From an uncultured Bacteroidales bacterium (GTDB lineage Bacteria; Bacteroidota; Bacteroidia; Bacteroidales; UBA932): a stretch of DNA of 38,295 bases. Position numbers and translations under genes: made by a program. The stretch is taken from the NCBI GenBank assembly GCA_947165305.1, contig CAMUZW010000005.1:1-38295 (forward strand), in the 5' to 3' direction. The notes under the pieces were generated by a model. That model made no database searches. It had not been told where the DNA came from and worked only from the letters and a program-made list of their open reading frames with translations. Positions 26,309 through 35,632 of this stretch are shown here, in pieces. Position 1 is the first letter of the stretch; the number at the start of each line of letters is the position of its first letter.

Positions 26309-27424
26309 TTACATTTTCATCCAAAGACCCAGGACAGGATCGGAGAGTTTTATCCGGTCATCCTCCAGATAGACCAACCCCTTTTCCAGCATGGCCTTCC
26401 TGGTCGCCACCGATCCGGCAGATGAGCCCAGTTTATATTTGCTGATCACGTTTGCCGTGGAGAAACCGTCGGAAATCCCGTCGGATACAGCCCGCAGGAA
26501 TCTCATCTGGAGCGGTGTCAAGTTTTCCGTACGGCTTTCGAACAAGGCGGTGTTCTGTTCAACTAACTCTTGAATTCCGTTCTCGATATCGTCTTCTGTT
26601 ACCGATGAACCGGAAAAAAGATAGACATACCAGCACAACTGCTGAACATAAGAAGAGTGATACTCGACAGTTTCACAGATTCTTTTTATTTGCTCATCCG
26701 TGATAGTTTTGTCTGCCGAACTGAACTTTTTCGAAATAAAGGGAATCCAGTAAGACAGGGGGATGGTTTTCAAGTATAGGATATCTCCAAATTTGTAAAA
26801 AGGTTTGCTCTCATCATCAAACAACGCCTCCATCATATGGCGCTTGCTGCCGAAGAGACAATACGTGACATTCTCCTGATGTTGCCATATCGTTCTCAGT
26901 TGTTTCTGGAAGGTCATGCTGTCCTCAAATTCGGCGATCTGCTGGAACTCATCAATGCATATGACAATATCCGTCTTCTTTTTTTCGGCAATCCGTTGGG
27001 GAAGCATCAGAATCTCTTCCATCGATTTTTGTTCTTCTCCTATGCCAAACTGAAGTTTTAGTGGATTCGCCCGGTCGGGAGAAAGATTGATCCCGACATT
27101 GATCCTCCCCAGAAACCGCTGGGTAATGGAAAGGATTTCCTCAAAGGCGGATGAAGTTTGCTTTAGAATGGCATTCCCGAGAATCTCACAAAACTCAACG
27201 GATGTTTTTGCCTTGAATATGTCTGCAAAGACATAAGAAATTCCGTCATTGCCGGATTCTTTTATCACCTTTTTTACCAAAGATGTTTTGCCCCATCTTC
27301 TAGGAGAAATAATAAAGGTATTTATCCCGCTTCCGAAATTTGCCTTGAGTCTGGCCGACTCTGTTTCTCTATCCGTAAACGCCTCATCGTTAACGGGTTT
27401 GCCAAAAATAAAAACTTGTTTCAT
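26309..27424 (-). CDS. AAA/STAND-like archaeal-type ATPase (ATPase_2-like) with C-terminal wHTH-like region
   Basis: Walker A FIISPRRWGKTSLVKKV; Walker B DIVICIDEFQQI; visibly AT-richer than neighbours. Confidence 0.88.
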   Translation of the reverse strand: MKQVFIFGKPVNDEAFTDRETESARLKANFGSGINTFIISPRRWGKTSLVKKVIKESGNDGISYVFADIFKAKTSVEFCEILGNAILKQTSSAFEEILSITQRFLGRINVGINLSPDRANPLKLQFGIGEEQKSMEEILMLPQRIAEKKKTDIVICIDEFQQIAEFEDSMTFQKQLRTIWQHQENVTYCLFGSKRHMMEALFDDESKPFYKFGDILYLKTIPLSYWIPFISKKFSSADKTITDEQIKRICETVEYHSSYVQQLCWYVYLFSGSSVTEDDIENGIQELVEQNTALFESRTENLTPLQMRFLRAVSDGISDGFSTANVISKYKLGSSAGSVATRKAMLEKGLVYLEDDRIKLSDPVLGLWMKM

Positions 27425-27446
27425 TTGCTAAAAATAATGTCTTCCA

Positions 27447-27477
27447 CAAAGGTAAGCAATTATTTAGTAAGAAACAA
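27447..27477 (-). promoter_or_regulatory. Promoter of the AAA ATPase gene
   Basis: Minus strand TTGT - N19 - TACCTTTG. Confidence 0.5.
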
Positions 27478-27489
27478 CTTAGTAAGAAA
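27464..27489. repeat. Tandem 11-bp repeats TTAGTAAGAAA overlapping the ATPase promoter
   Basis: TTAGTAAGAAA at 27464-27474 and 27479-27489, 15-bp period. Confidence 0.75.
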
Positions 27490-27554
27490 GTATTTACTTT
27501 TTCCTCTTGTCCGCCGTTTTATTCTCTCTCATATCAAGAGCCACAGCTAACACA

Positions 27555-28823
27555 CTACCTTGTGTAACACGCCCAGAATTTCTTCACCTTGCTCCACTCG
27601 TAGTAGTGGCCGGTGAGGGGCTGGAGGCCGTGGATGAGGGTTTCCTTTTCGTTGAGGAGGAATTTGACGAGAATGGGCGCATTTTTGCCGGCCCGGTAGA
27701 AGATCAGCTGCACATTGCAGGCCGGGCAGACGAAATTGTAGTCCTGGAAGTATTCAGGGATTTCCTGCTCGGTGCAGGAGAGTACCGTACCCTCCAGTTT
27801 CATGGAGGCCATCAGCGGGAGCATATAGGTGTCATGACTGAAACGGAGCGTCGCCGCGACGGGCGAATTCAAGGTGACCGCCTCGTCCGCATCCCGGATG
27901 ATGCATTCCAGGATGGCGCCCCTCGCTGTCGTGAAGGGATTGACATATCCGGGAAAATTAAGATAGCGGGCCCAGCTCAGCGTGCCTCCGACCCAGAGGG
28001 CGTACAATTCCCGTGACGTGAAATACTTCCCTATGGACGGCATCGTGGCAGGGTCGGTCACACACCCCGTTTTCAGGGCCTTGAAGGACTCGCGGGCGAT
28101 GTATTTCACCGTCTTGGCCGGAATGGCGGCAGGATCCTTGAAAATCCTGGTCTCGAAGACGTTGTAGTCGTAACCCTTCCGCAACAAATCCGCCCACTTG
28201 TGGAAGGATTTTTCCTCTTTTGCGGCGGCAGCCCTTTCGGCCTTGGTCAGGTGAATGCCGGTGACTTCCTGCAAGGCATAGGAATTCGTGCCCGATTTTT
28301 GAGGAACCTTTTCGTCAATCTTTACGGAAGGAGCCCGGGATGTGAGTTCATCGGTAAAGGCGGCCCGGCTGTCCTGCACCCGCTGCGAGATGGTAGACCA
28401 GGTTATGACCTGCCGCCGGGCAGGGCCGGAGAAAATCTCCGGATAATGCCGCACCATTCTGGCGCAGATATCCCGGTGCTCCTGCGCACCGAGTGCCGTG
28501 AGACTGCCGAACCGGCCGTCTGACATTCCATACAGCATCTTAAGGTCTTCCCAGAGGGCAAGACCTTCATCGGTCAGCATCCCCTTGCCGGCATAAACGG
28601 CGAGTGTGTCCGCCACACGGAAGCAGTCAGAACTGCTCTTGGACAGGAACCGGCTGCCGTGGCGGGCGACATGGCTGATGTAGAAGGGCTGGTATCCCTT
28701 CGGGGCTTCACTGACGGTGGTGTCCTGCGGGAAATAGCCGCAGAGGCTTCCGCCTGCAAGATTGGGATTTTTGATAAAAGCCTCCAGGGCGACCTGAAGG
28801 ATGATGGTCAGCAGAGAAATCAT
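27555..28823 (-). CDS. Histidine-acid phosphatase (MINPP/phytase-like)
   Basis: HVARHGSRFLSKSS (RHG motif), LRFSHDTYMLPL (HD/HDT motif). Confidence 0.87.
   Translation of the reverse strand: MISLLTIILQVALEAFIKNPNLAGGSLCGYFPQDTTVSEAPKGYQPFYISHVARHGSRFLSKSSSDCFRVADTLAVYAGKGMLTDEGLALWEDLKMLYGMSDGRFGSLTALGAQEHRDICARMVRHYPEIFSGPARRQVITWSTISQRVQDSRAAFTDELTSRAPSVKIDEKVPQKSGTNSYALQEVTGIHLTKAERAAAAKEEKSFHKWADLLRKGYDYNVFETRIFKDPAAIPAKTVKYIARESFKALKTGCVTDPATMPSIGKYFTSRELYALWVGGTLSWARYLNFPGYVNPFTTARGAILECIIRDADEAVTLNSPVAATLRFSHDTYMLPLMASMKLEGTVLSCTEQEIPEYFQDYNFVCPACNVQLIFYRAGKNAPILVKFLLNEKETLIHGLQPLTGHYYEWSKVKKFWACYTR
27559..27570. repeat. 12-bp direct repeat, right copy
   Basis: CTTGTGTAACAC, within the last codons of the phosphatase gene. 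Confidence 0.9.
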
Positions 28824-28838
28824 AATGGTTTATAATTC

Positions 28839-28870
28839 AAAAAAGGCACCGCGGCTGGGCGATGCCTTTT
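28839..28870 (-). terminator. Intrinsic terminator-like hairpin upstream of the phosphatase gene
   Basis: Minus strand AAAAGGCATCGC...GCGGTGCCTTTTTT. Confidence 0.7.
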
Positions 28871-28891
28871 CGGTACAAAAAGGGAGCCGGA

Positions 28892-29326
28892 CTAGAACCC
28901 GAGGCCCTTCAGCGCATCGGCAATGTTGTCGGCGGTCTCTTCGATGGCCTTGTCGAGGCCTTCCATGGCTTCGTCTTCACCTTCACCATCTTCGCCTTCT
29001 TCATCTTTGGCTTCATCGCTGAGGGCTTTGAGCTTTTCCTTAGCCTCAGGGGCGACGACATACTTGGTGGCGGCGGCGTAGAACTTGGTCGAAGCGGCAA
29101 ACACCTTGAGTTTCTTGAACGGGCCGTAGTTGTCTTCGTGGGCCGTGAACTCATCCAGCAGGTCGCTGAATTCGCCCGCGACTTCTTCCCATTTGTCCTG
29201 GGACCACTTTGCGCCCTTCGTTTCCGCCTGGTCGGCGAGTTTGATCAATTTGTCGGGAACGGATTGTTTGCAGGAAACAACCATCAGGCTGCAGACAGCG
29301 AGGAGGAGGATGGCAATCTTTTTCAT
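28892..29326 (-). CDS. Lipoprotein with acidic low-complexity region, unknown function
   Basis: MKKIAILLLAVCSLMVVSCKQ lipobox; DEEGEDGEGEDEAMEG stretch. Confidence 0.75.
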   Translation of the reverse strand: MKKIAILLLAVCSLMVVSCKQSVPDKLIKLADQAETKGAKWSQDKWEEVAGEFSDLLDEFTAHEDNYGPFKKLKVFAASTKFYAAATKYVVAPEAKEKLKALSDEAKDEEGEDGEGEDEAMEGLDKAIEETADNIADALKGLGF

Positions 29327-29380
29327 AATCGTGTAATTTTGAAACTTTTGCAAGATAAGGATAAAATCTTTATTCTCCAA

Positions 29381-30727
29381 CTAAAGTCCCCAATCGGAGG
29401 CGGAAAACGTTCCCTTCGGCGCGTTGGGGACGTTGGGGAAGTAGGAGACCCCCGTGATTTTCTCCAGGTCGGAGACACTCATCATCTCCCTCGACGTCAC
29501 TTTCTGTCCCTTGTGCGAATTGGAATGGGTGCGTACGAAAGCGGCGCACTTAAGTTCGCTCGCTGAACAGTCCTTCAGCGCCTTGCCGCTGTTGCCCGTC
29601 TTGGTCCGGAGAAGGATATAATAGAACATCGTCGGCATGCTTACGTCATTGCGTCCGCCGAAGCTGATGACCTGCGGATTCTGCGTGACGTTATATCCGT
29701 CGGTGTACTTGTCGAAATAGCATCCTACGACTTCGTAGAGCGTGTCGGCGCAGACCTGCTTGTCGACCCAGTCCTCGAGCGTGTTCCATCCGCCGCCGCC
29801 CGTGTTGAAGCCGGAGCTCAGCTGCGGGGCGATGTTGGGGTAGTAGAACACATCCTTGTTGGTCGCGACGCTGCTGGTACGCTCGGCCGATCCGAGCATA
29901 TGGCCCTTGTTGCATCCGCCGCCCGTCGATTTGGAGGAATACTGGATATCGCCCGGAATCTTACCGTCGCGACGGTAGCTGTCGTTGCGGCCGGAGCCGC
30001 CGACGTACATTTTGTGACGCGGGGCCGCGACCCAGAGCGGGCAATGATATTTACCGCTGTAGCAGACCGTGTAATTGCGGGCGGTCTTGCCGCCGGGGCC
30101 TTTTTCGCCGCCCGAGCACATATGCCAGGCATAGTACTGGGTATTGTCGGTCGTATTGTAGTAATAATCGCCGCTCTTGCCGAGTGACATCGACGGAAGT
30201 TCGTACCAACCGATGGCATTGCTGCCGGGGGTCTGCGGAATGTCCGGATTGTCCGGTCCCGGAGGCGTGTCGGGAGGGGTGTCTGGAGGCGTAACCGGTC
30301 CCGGAGGATCGTCGGGAACGGGGGGCTCCGGGGAATCCTCTTCCTTGAGGGTGGTAAACGACAGGGTTTTACCGTAGAAAGTCTTTATCTCGCTTCCGCG
30401 CTGAAGAATGACATAGGCACGGTACCAGTAGGTCCGTTCTTCGCCCAAGGCATCCAGCGTAGCATAGAATGGCGTTTCGGTTGACGGTACCTGCAGGACC
30501 TCCGTAAGGGAGGCCTCGCTCTCGCCCCATTCGAAACCTGTTTCCCGGATCGGTGCGTTCGAACGGGAGTAGGTGCCGACGAGCAGCGCCGAGCAAACAT
30601 CGATATCGGTGGCAAAGCTTGTCGTTACCTCGACTTTCAGCCCGCCGGGTTCGTCCTCTTTCTGGTCACAGCCGACGGCGACGGCGAGGGCCGCCGCCAT
30701 CAGCAGTGATAAGCGCAGATTCCGCAT
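29381..30727 (-). CDS. Lipoprotein DNA/RNA non-specific endonuclease (NUC/EndoG-like) with FN3-like domain and Pro-rich linker
   Basis: Lipobox AVAVGC followed by DQKEDE; linker PVPDDPPGPVTPPDTPPDTPPGPDNPDIP; nuclease core GGGCNKGHMLGSAERT...FYYPNIAPQ. Confidence 0.78.
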   Translation of the reverse strand: MRNLRLSLLMAAALAVAVGCDQKEDEPGGLKVEVTTSFATDIDVCSALLVGTYSRSNAPIRETGFEWGESEASLTEVLQVPSTETPFYATLDALGEERTYWYRAYVILQRGSEIKTFYGKTLSFTTLKEEDSPEPPVPDDPPGPVTPPDTPPDTPPGPDNPDIPQTPGSNAIGWYELPSMSLGKSGDYYYNTTDNTQYYAWHMCSGGEKGPGGKTARNYTVCYSGKYHCPLWVAAPRHKMYVGGSGRNDSYRRDGKIPGDIQYSSKSTGGGCNKGHMLGSAERTSSVATNKDVFYYPNIAPQLSSGFNTGGGGWNTLEDWVDKQVCADTLYEVVGCYFDKYTDGYNVTQNPQVISFGGRNDVSMPTMFYYILLRTKTGNSGKALKDCSASELKCAAFVRTHSNSHKGQKVTSREMMSVSDLEKITGVSYFPNVPNAPKGTFSASDWGL

Positions 30728-30739
30728 AAGGAAATGCAA

Positions 30740-32308
30740 TTAGAAAATGTAATTCAGACCCACGTTCATCCCCCAGACGCCGTCGTTGCCCTTGAAGAAG
30801 GGGTTGATACACTTGGCGAATTCGAAGGAGATGTTGAAGTTGGTGTTCATGATGACGTGGAGGCCCATACCGGCACCGAGGTGGATGTTGTCCTTGACTC
30901 CGGAGTAGAGGTAGTTCTCCGCATTGGCGTAAATGCTGCCGTCTTCCAGCTTGAAGCTGTTCTTGGCTTTCTTCTCGACGGAACCGTTGTTGACAAGCTC
31001 ATCCAGTTGCTGCTGGAAGCGCTGTGTGGCAGGGTACAGGCTGGTGTCGTGGCCGCCATCGTTCTTCCACGCTACATAGGTTTCGCGGGCATCCTTCATC
31101 GCCTGGAGGCGGTACGGCTGAACGATGCCGCCGAGGTCGAAGAACGGGTTGAGGGCGAGGGCCCAGTGCTGGTTGATCCAGTCGAAGGTGACGAATTTCC
31201 AGCGGAGCTCGAGGTTGGCCCAGGCGTAGCCGTTGCCCATGAAACGGTTGGAAGTGGTACCACGGAGGGTGCAGGTGGAGCCGAGGCCCTCGGTGTTGAT
31301 CTGCTTCATGTTGAGGCTCTGGATGCTCTGGAGCGAATAGAAGGGCGCCTTGCCGGCGATGATGCCCTGATAGGCGGCGTGCATGCCGAGGACGAGTTTG
31401 TCGCTTACGAGCGGGAAGAACTGCTTGACGTGAACGGCGAGCTTGAGGTAGCTGGTGCGGTCTTCTTTTGCCCGCTTGTTGAGGATGTCCGGCGAACCGA
31501 AGAAGTAGACCTCGACATTCGTACCCTTGGACGGCATATTCTCATGGTCGCGGGTGTCGTAGAAGAAACCGGCCTTGAGCTCGAGATGGTGACCGCCTGC
31601 AGCTTCCGCCTGGGGAATGATGCCGTTTTCCAGATAGAGGCTGTAGAGTGAGGGAATGTTCCCCTCCCAGACATCGACGCGGTTCTTGCGTCCGCCCGTT
31701 TCGTCCATCAGACCCCTGTTCTTGGCGTCTCCGCAGCGGAACCAAGTGTAGTTGAGACCGGCCGCCCAGCCGAAGCCGCTTTTGCCGAATTCGCCCTGGA
31801 AGCAGGTCATGACGCGGAAGATGTCGCGCTTCATGATATAGGTGCCCATACCGGGCGTCTGCCCCTCATAATTCAACTTGACGATCTTGTCGAGATTCGG
31901 GCTGTACAGCGACGCATTGCCGTTGAAGCCGTAGAAGTTGTACGTGTTGTTGAGGAAGTACGACACGGCTGCGCTGATGCGGACGCCGGGAACCAGGTAC
32001 TTCGTGTCGAAGAAGGTATGGAATACGGTGTTGCCCTTGCTGTAGCGGGAGACTTCGACATTGGCTTTCCAGATATACTCGGGATACTTGGAACCGTCAC
32101 CATACCAGTAGATGTCGGAGAGGGCGCCGTAGTGCCATCCGAGGTCGGTGGAGTAGCCGATCGCCGGGAGCGGGCCGAAATTGAGGCCGGTCTTGACACC
32201 CGTTGTATCTTTCTGCTTCTTTTCCTTGTTGCGGGAAGCGTCCATGTCCGCCCCGAAGGCGATGCTTGCCGTGGCCAGGAAGGCCAGCATGAGGATGATT
32301 TTTTTCAT
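30740..32308 (-). CDS. BamA/TamA (Omp85)-like outer-membrane beta-barrel protein
   Basis: Signal peptide, alternating aromatic strands, C-terminal GMNVGLNYIF with terminal Phe. Confidence 0.7.
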   Translation of the reverse strand: MKKIILMLAFLATASIAFGADMDASRNKEKKQKDTTGVKTGLNFGPLPAIGYSTDLGWHYGALSDIYWYGDGSKYPEYIWKANVEVSRYSKGNTVFHTFFDTKYLVPGVRISAAVSYFLNNTYNFYGFNGNASLYSPNLDKIVKLNYEGQTPGMGTYIMKRDIFRVMTCFQGEFGKSGFGWAAGLNYTWFRCGDAKNRGLMDETGGRKNRVDVWEGNIPSLYSLYLENGIIPQAEAAGGHHLELKAGFFYDTRDHENMPSKGTNVEVYFFGSPDILNKRAKEDRTSYLKLAVHVKQFFPLVSDKLVLGMHAAYQGIIAGKAPFYSLQSIQSLNMKQINTEGLGSTCTLRGTTSNRFMGNGYAWANLELRWKFVTFDWINQHWALALNPFFDLGGIVQPYRLQAMKDARETYVAWKNDGGHDTSLYPATQRFQQQLDELVNNGSVEKKAKNSFKLEDGSIYANAENYLYSGVKDNIHLGAGMGLHVIMNTNFNISFEFAKCINPFFKGNDGVWGMNVGLNYIF

Positions 32309-32326
32309 CTTGAATGTGTTTGTTGG

Positions 32327-33493
32327 TTAGTTAATATGTTCTATTTTAAATTGTTGAATTCCACGGATAAGCCGCGCCAGGCCTTCGTCGAGGGTCTTGC
32401 GCGGGCAGGCGATGTTGAGCCGGAGGAACCCTCGTCCCGCTTCGCCGTAAATGGCTCCGTCGCTGAGGACGACGCCGGCCTCCTCGCGGAGATGGTCCCA
32501 GAGTCCGCCGCCGAGGGCGGTGCAGTCGATCCACATCAGGTATGTGCCCTCCAGCGGGAGAACGGGGATGTCGGGAAGTTCCCGGCCCATCCGGGCATAT
32601 ACTTCTTCGGCGTTGGCCCTCAGGTATTTGAGCAGTTCATCCAGCCATGGCCCGCTCTCCCCATAGGCGGCCGTCAGCGCCTCAACGCCGAAAATGTTGA
32701 CGTCGCAGCATTCGTTCTCGTTGATGGCCCTGTCGATCTTCTGACGGATCTCCGGATCGGTCGCCACGATATTGGCGATCTGGATACCGGCGATGTTGAA
32801 GGGCTTGGTGGGGGAGCAGCAGGTCGCGGAGGCTTTTGCAAAGCGCTCGCCGAGCGATCCGTACGGGGTGTAGTCGTGCCCGGGATAGGTGAGTTCGCAG
32901 TGAATCTCGTCCGAGATGACGAAGACATCGTGCGCAAGGCAGATTTCCCCGATGCGGGTGAGTTCTTCCCGCGTCCATACGCGCCCGACGGGATTGTGGG
33001 GGTTGCAGAGCAGGAGCACTTTGGCGGCCGGGTCGGAAGCCTTCCGCTCCAGATCTTCAAAATCGATATCATAGCGTCCGTCCCGGTAGCGGAGCGGGCT
33101 CAGGGCCTCGGCACAGCGGTTGTTGCGGACGGCCGGGAAGAAGCAGTTGTAGACCGGCGTCTGGAGGATGACTTTGTCGCCGGGCTTTGTCATGGCCTTG
33201 ATGCAGGCGCTGTAGGCGGCAATCACGCCGGTCGTCGGGATGATGTCTTCTGCCTTAAAAAACCAGTTGTGCCGCCGTGCAAACCATTCCGTGATGGTTC
33301 CGTAGTACCTGGACGGGATTTTCTCATAACCGAATATGCCATGGTCAAGCCGGCGTTGCAGGGCTTCGCGGATAGCCGGCGCGGCCGGGAAATCCATGTC
33401 CGCCACCCACATCGGAATCGCATCGGGATACATGTCCCACTTCACACAGTCCGTTCCCCTCCTGGGAATCACGGTATCGAAATCAAAGGTCAT
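32327..33493 (-). CDS. MalY/PatB-family PLP aminotransferase / cystathionine beta-lyase
   Basis: MWVADMDFPAAPAIREAL; LLCNPHNPVGRVW; SDEIHCEL; PLP-Lys region SPTKPFNIAGIQ. Confidence 0.93.
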   Translation of the reverse strand: MTFDFDTVIPRRGTDCVKWDMYPDAIPMWVADMDFPAAPAIREALQRRLDHGIFGYEKIPSRYYGTITEWFARRHNWFFKAEDIIPTTGVIAAYSACIKAMTKPGDKVILQTPVYNCFFPAVRNNRCAEALSPLRYRDGRYDIDFEDLERKASDPAAKVLLLCNPHNPVGRVWTREELTRIGEICLAHDVFVISDEIHCELTYPGHDYTPYGSLGERFAKASATCCSPTKPFNIAGIQIANIVATDPEIRQKIDRAINENECCDVNIFGVEALTAAYGESGPWLDELLKYLRANAEEVYARMGRELPDIPVLPLEGTYLMWIDCTALGGGLWDHLREEAGVVLSDGAIYGEAGRGFLRLNIACPRKTLDEGLARLIRGIQQFKIEHIN

Positions 33494-34335
33494 ACACGCG
33501 TGAGGATTTGGCAGTCACCGGGGGCTTTGATGTTGCCGTCGAGGATGATCTCTCCGTAAGTATCGGCGAGGATGCGGCCGCTGCGGGGGTTCTTGACGGA
33601 GGTGACGCGCCCGCGAAGGGTGGCATTCACGGAAGAATACTCGAACGCAAGGTCGGCGTCTTCTCCGAAGGTGCAGTCTTCCAGGACGAGGTCTTCGCAG
33701 TAACAGAGCGGCTGGGTGCCGGTGATGTGGCAGCGGACCAGCCGGAGCCGTTTGGAATACCAGCCGAGGTACTCGCCGTGGATCTCGGAATCATATACGG
33801 TAACGTCTTCTGTCTCCCAGAAGGCATCCTTGGTGTCGAGGATGGCGTTCCGTACCGTGACCCGCTTGCAATATTGGAAAGAATAATTGCCCTGCTGGCG
33901 GTAACCGTCGATGTCGATATCGTTGCTCCCCATATAGATGTAGTCGCCTTTCTGGACTTCGACGTTCCGGAGTTTGATGCCGCGGCAGTTCCAGAAGGTT
34001 TCCTGGGCGTTCGGGATGCGGACATTCTCCAACGAAACATTCTCAATCTCGCGGAACATCTTGGGCGCCTCAATGAGGGTTCCGGCCATCACGCAGTTCT
34101 TCGAATACCAGAGCGCCGCGCGGGCGCCCTCGCGAAAGATGCAGTCCCTGACGACGAAGCCGTCACATTCCCAGAATGGATATTTGCCCCTGAATTCACA
34201 ATGCTCGGCCACGATGTCGGCCGTTTCCTTCAAGGCGGATTCGCCGGCCTCGATGATGACATTCTTCAGACAGAGATGCTTTTCCGCGTAGAGCGGGCGT
34301 TCACCACCGAAGACCGTATCCTGAATGCACTTCAT
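33490..34335 (-). CDS. DUF3737-family right-handed beta-helix protein
   Basis: Repeated YSKN/WNCRGIKLRNVEV/EDLVLEDCTF solenoid; FGGERPLYAEKHLCLKNVIIEAGESALKE. Confidence 0.85.
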   Translation of the reverse strand: MKCIQDTVFGGERPLYAEKHLCLKNVIIEAGESALKETADIVAEHCEFRGKYPFWECDGFVVRDCIFREGARAALWYSKNCVMAGTLIEAPKMFREIENVSLENVRIPNAQETFWNCRGIKLRNVEVQKGDYIYMGSNDIDIDGYRQQGNYSFQYCKRVTVRNAILDTKDAFWETEDVTVYDSEIHGEYLGWYSKRLRLVRCHITGTQPLCYCEDLVLEDCTFGEDADLAFEYSSVNATLRGRVTSVKNPRSGRILADTYGEIILDGNIKAPGDCQILTRV

Positions 34336-34443
34336 AAAGTTTCAATTAGTTTACAAATATAGATATTACTTTTGATTTAATCAACTGTTCCCTAAATCCC
34401 ATTATTATTTGTAACTTTGTCTGTTGTTCTTAAAATACCCGAC

Positions 34444-35571
34444 ATGAGAAAGTTCTTGTTCTTCGTAATGACGTTAGTACTGGCGGTTTCCTGCAAGGAT
34501 CAGAAAACGCTTCCGTCGCTGCTGGACACTTCCGCCTTCAAGGGAGAGATTGACGGCCAGGAGGTCTCGCTCTACACAATCAAGGCCGGTGACATCATCC
34601 TTCAGGTCACCAACTACGGCGCCCGTGTCGTGTCTGTCTGGACCCCCGACCGGGACGGCAATTATGCGGATATCGTCCTCGGCCGCAAGTCGCTGGACGG
34701 CTATATGAACCCGCAGGGCGAACGCTTTCTCGGCGCCTGCGTCGGGCCCGTCGCCAACCGTATCAAGGACGCTTCCTTCACGGTTGACGGCGAGACATAC
34801 CGCTTCCCCGCCAATGACAATGACCGCAATACGCTGCACGGCGGCCTCAAGGGGCTTGACCATGTGGTATGGGACGTCCGCGAGGTGACGGATTCCACCC
34901 TGACGCTGTCGTACCTGCATGCCGACGGGCAGGAGGGATTCCCCGGCAACCTTCTGATTTCGATGACCTATGCGGTGACATCCGCGAACGAATTCCGCAT
35001 CGATTATACGGCGACGACCGACAAGCCCACGTACGTCAACATCACCAACCATCCTTTCTTCAACCTCAAGGGAGAAGGCGAGGGCACGGTGCTCGGCCAT
35101 GAGATGTACATCAACGCCAGCCGGTTCGTGCCGGTCGACGCAAACGGCATTCCGACCGGTGAGGTCGCCCCTGTCGTGGGAACGCCGATGGATTTCCGCG
35201 AAGTGCATGCCATCGGGGAGCGGATCGACGCCGACTTCGACCAGCTGAAGAATGTCCGGGGTTATGATCACAACTGGTGCCTGGACCGGCAGGGAGACGG
35301 CCTGGAACTGGCCTGTACGGTGTATGAGCCGGAGCATGGCCGCTTCCTCGAAGTGCTGACCGACCAGCCCGGCCTTCAGTTCTACAGCGGCAACTTCTTC
35401 GACGGGACGGATTTCGGGAAGAACGGCAAACCGTTCCTCTTCCGCAGTTGCGTCGTGCTCGAAACCCAGGGCTGGCCGGATGCCTGTAACAACCCGTCAT
35501 TCCCTTCGACGCGCCTGGATCCGGGCGATACTTACACCCAGACCTGTGTCTATCGTTTTTCGACGAAATAG
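34444..35571 (+). CDS. galM: Aldose 1-epimerase, lipoprotein form
   Basis: Lipobox AVSC; NYGARVVSVW, VANRIKDASF, NTLHGGLKGLDHVVWD, NITNHPFFNLKGEG. Confidence 0.93.
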   Translation: MRKFLFFVMTLVLAVSCKDQKTLPSLLDTSAFKGEIDGQEVSLYTIKAGDIILQVTNYGARVVSVWTPDRDGNYADIVLGRKSLDGYMNPQGERFLGACVGPVANRIKDASFTVDGETYRFPANDNDRNTLHGGLKGLDHVVWDVREVTDSTLTLSYLHADGQEGFPGNLLISMTYAVTSANEFRIDYTATTDKPTYVNITNHPFFNLKGEGEGTVLGHEMYINASRFVPVDANGIPTGEVAPVVGTPMDFREVHAIGERIDADFDQLKNVRGYDHNWCLDRQGDGLELACTVYEPEHGRFLEVLTDQPGLQFYSGNFFDGTDFGKNGKPFLFRSCVVLETQGWPDACNNPSFPSTRLDPGDTYTQTCVYRFSTK

Positions 35572-35590
35572 CCTTCTTGCTCGGTAGCTT

Positions 35591-35605
35591 CTGCCAAATT
35601 GTCAG
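35591..35605. promoter_or_regulatory. Imperfect palindrome upstream of groESL, possible stress operator
   Basis: CTGCCAAATTGTCAG = CTGNCA-N3-TGNCAG. Confidence 0.45.
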
Positions 35606-35615
35606 TCTTTCCCGG

Positions 35616-35632
35616 TTGGCATAAGCATTGAT
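35616..35632 (+). promoter_or_regulatory. Sigma54-like -24/-12 element upstream of groES
   Basis: TTGGCATAAGCATTGAT, same architecture as the lon upstream element. Confidence 0.4.

Noticed and set aside
26309-27424. AAA ATPase as part of a known defence system
   Set aside because: No partner nuclease, reverse transcriptase, methylase or toxin gene adjacent; neighbours are Gfo/Idh and a phosphatase. Reported only as a possible mobile cassette.
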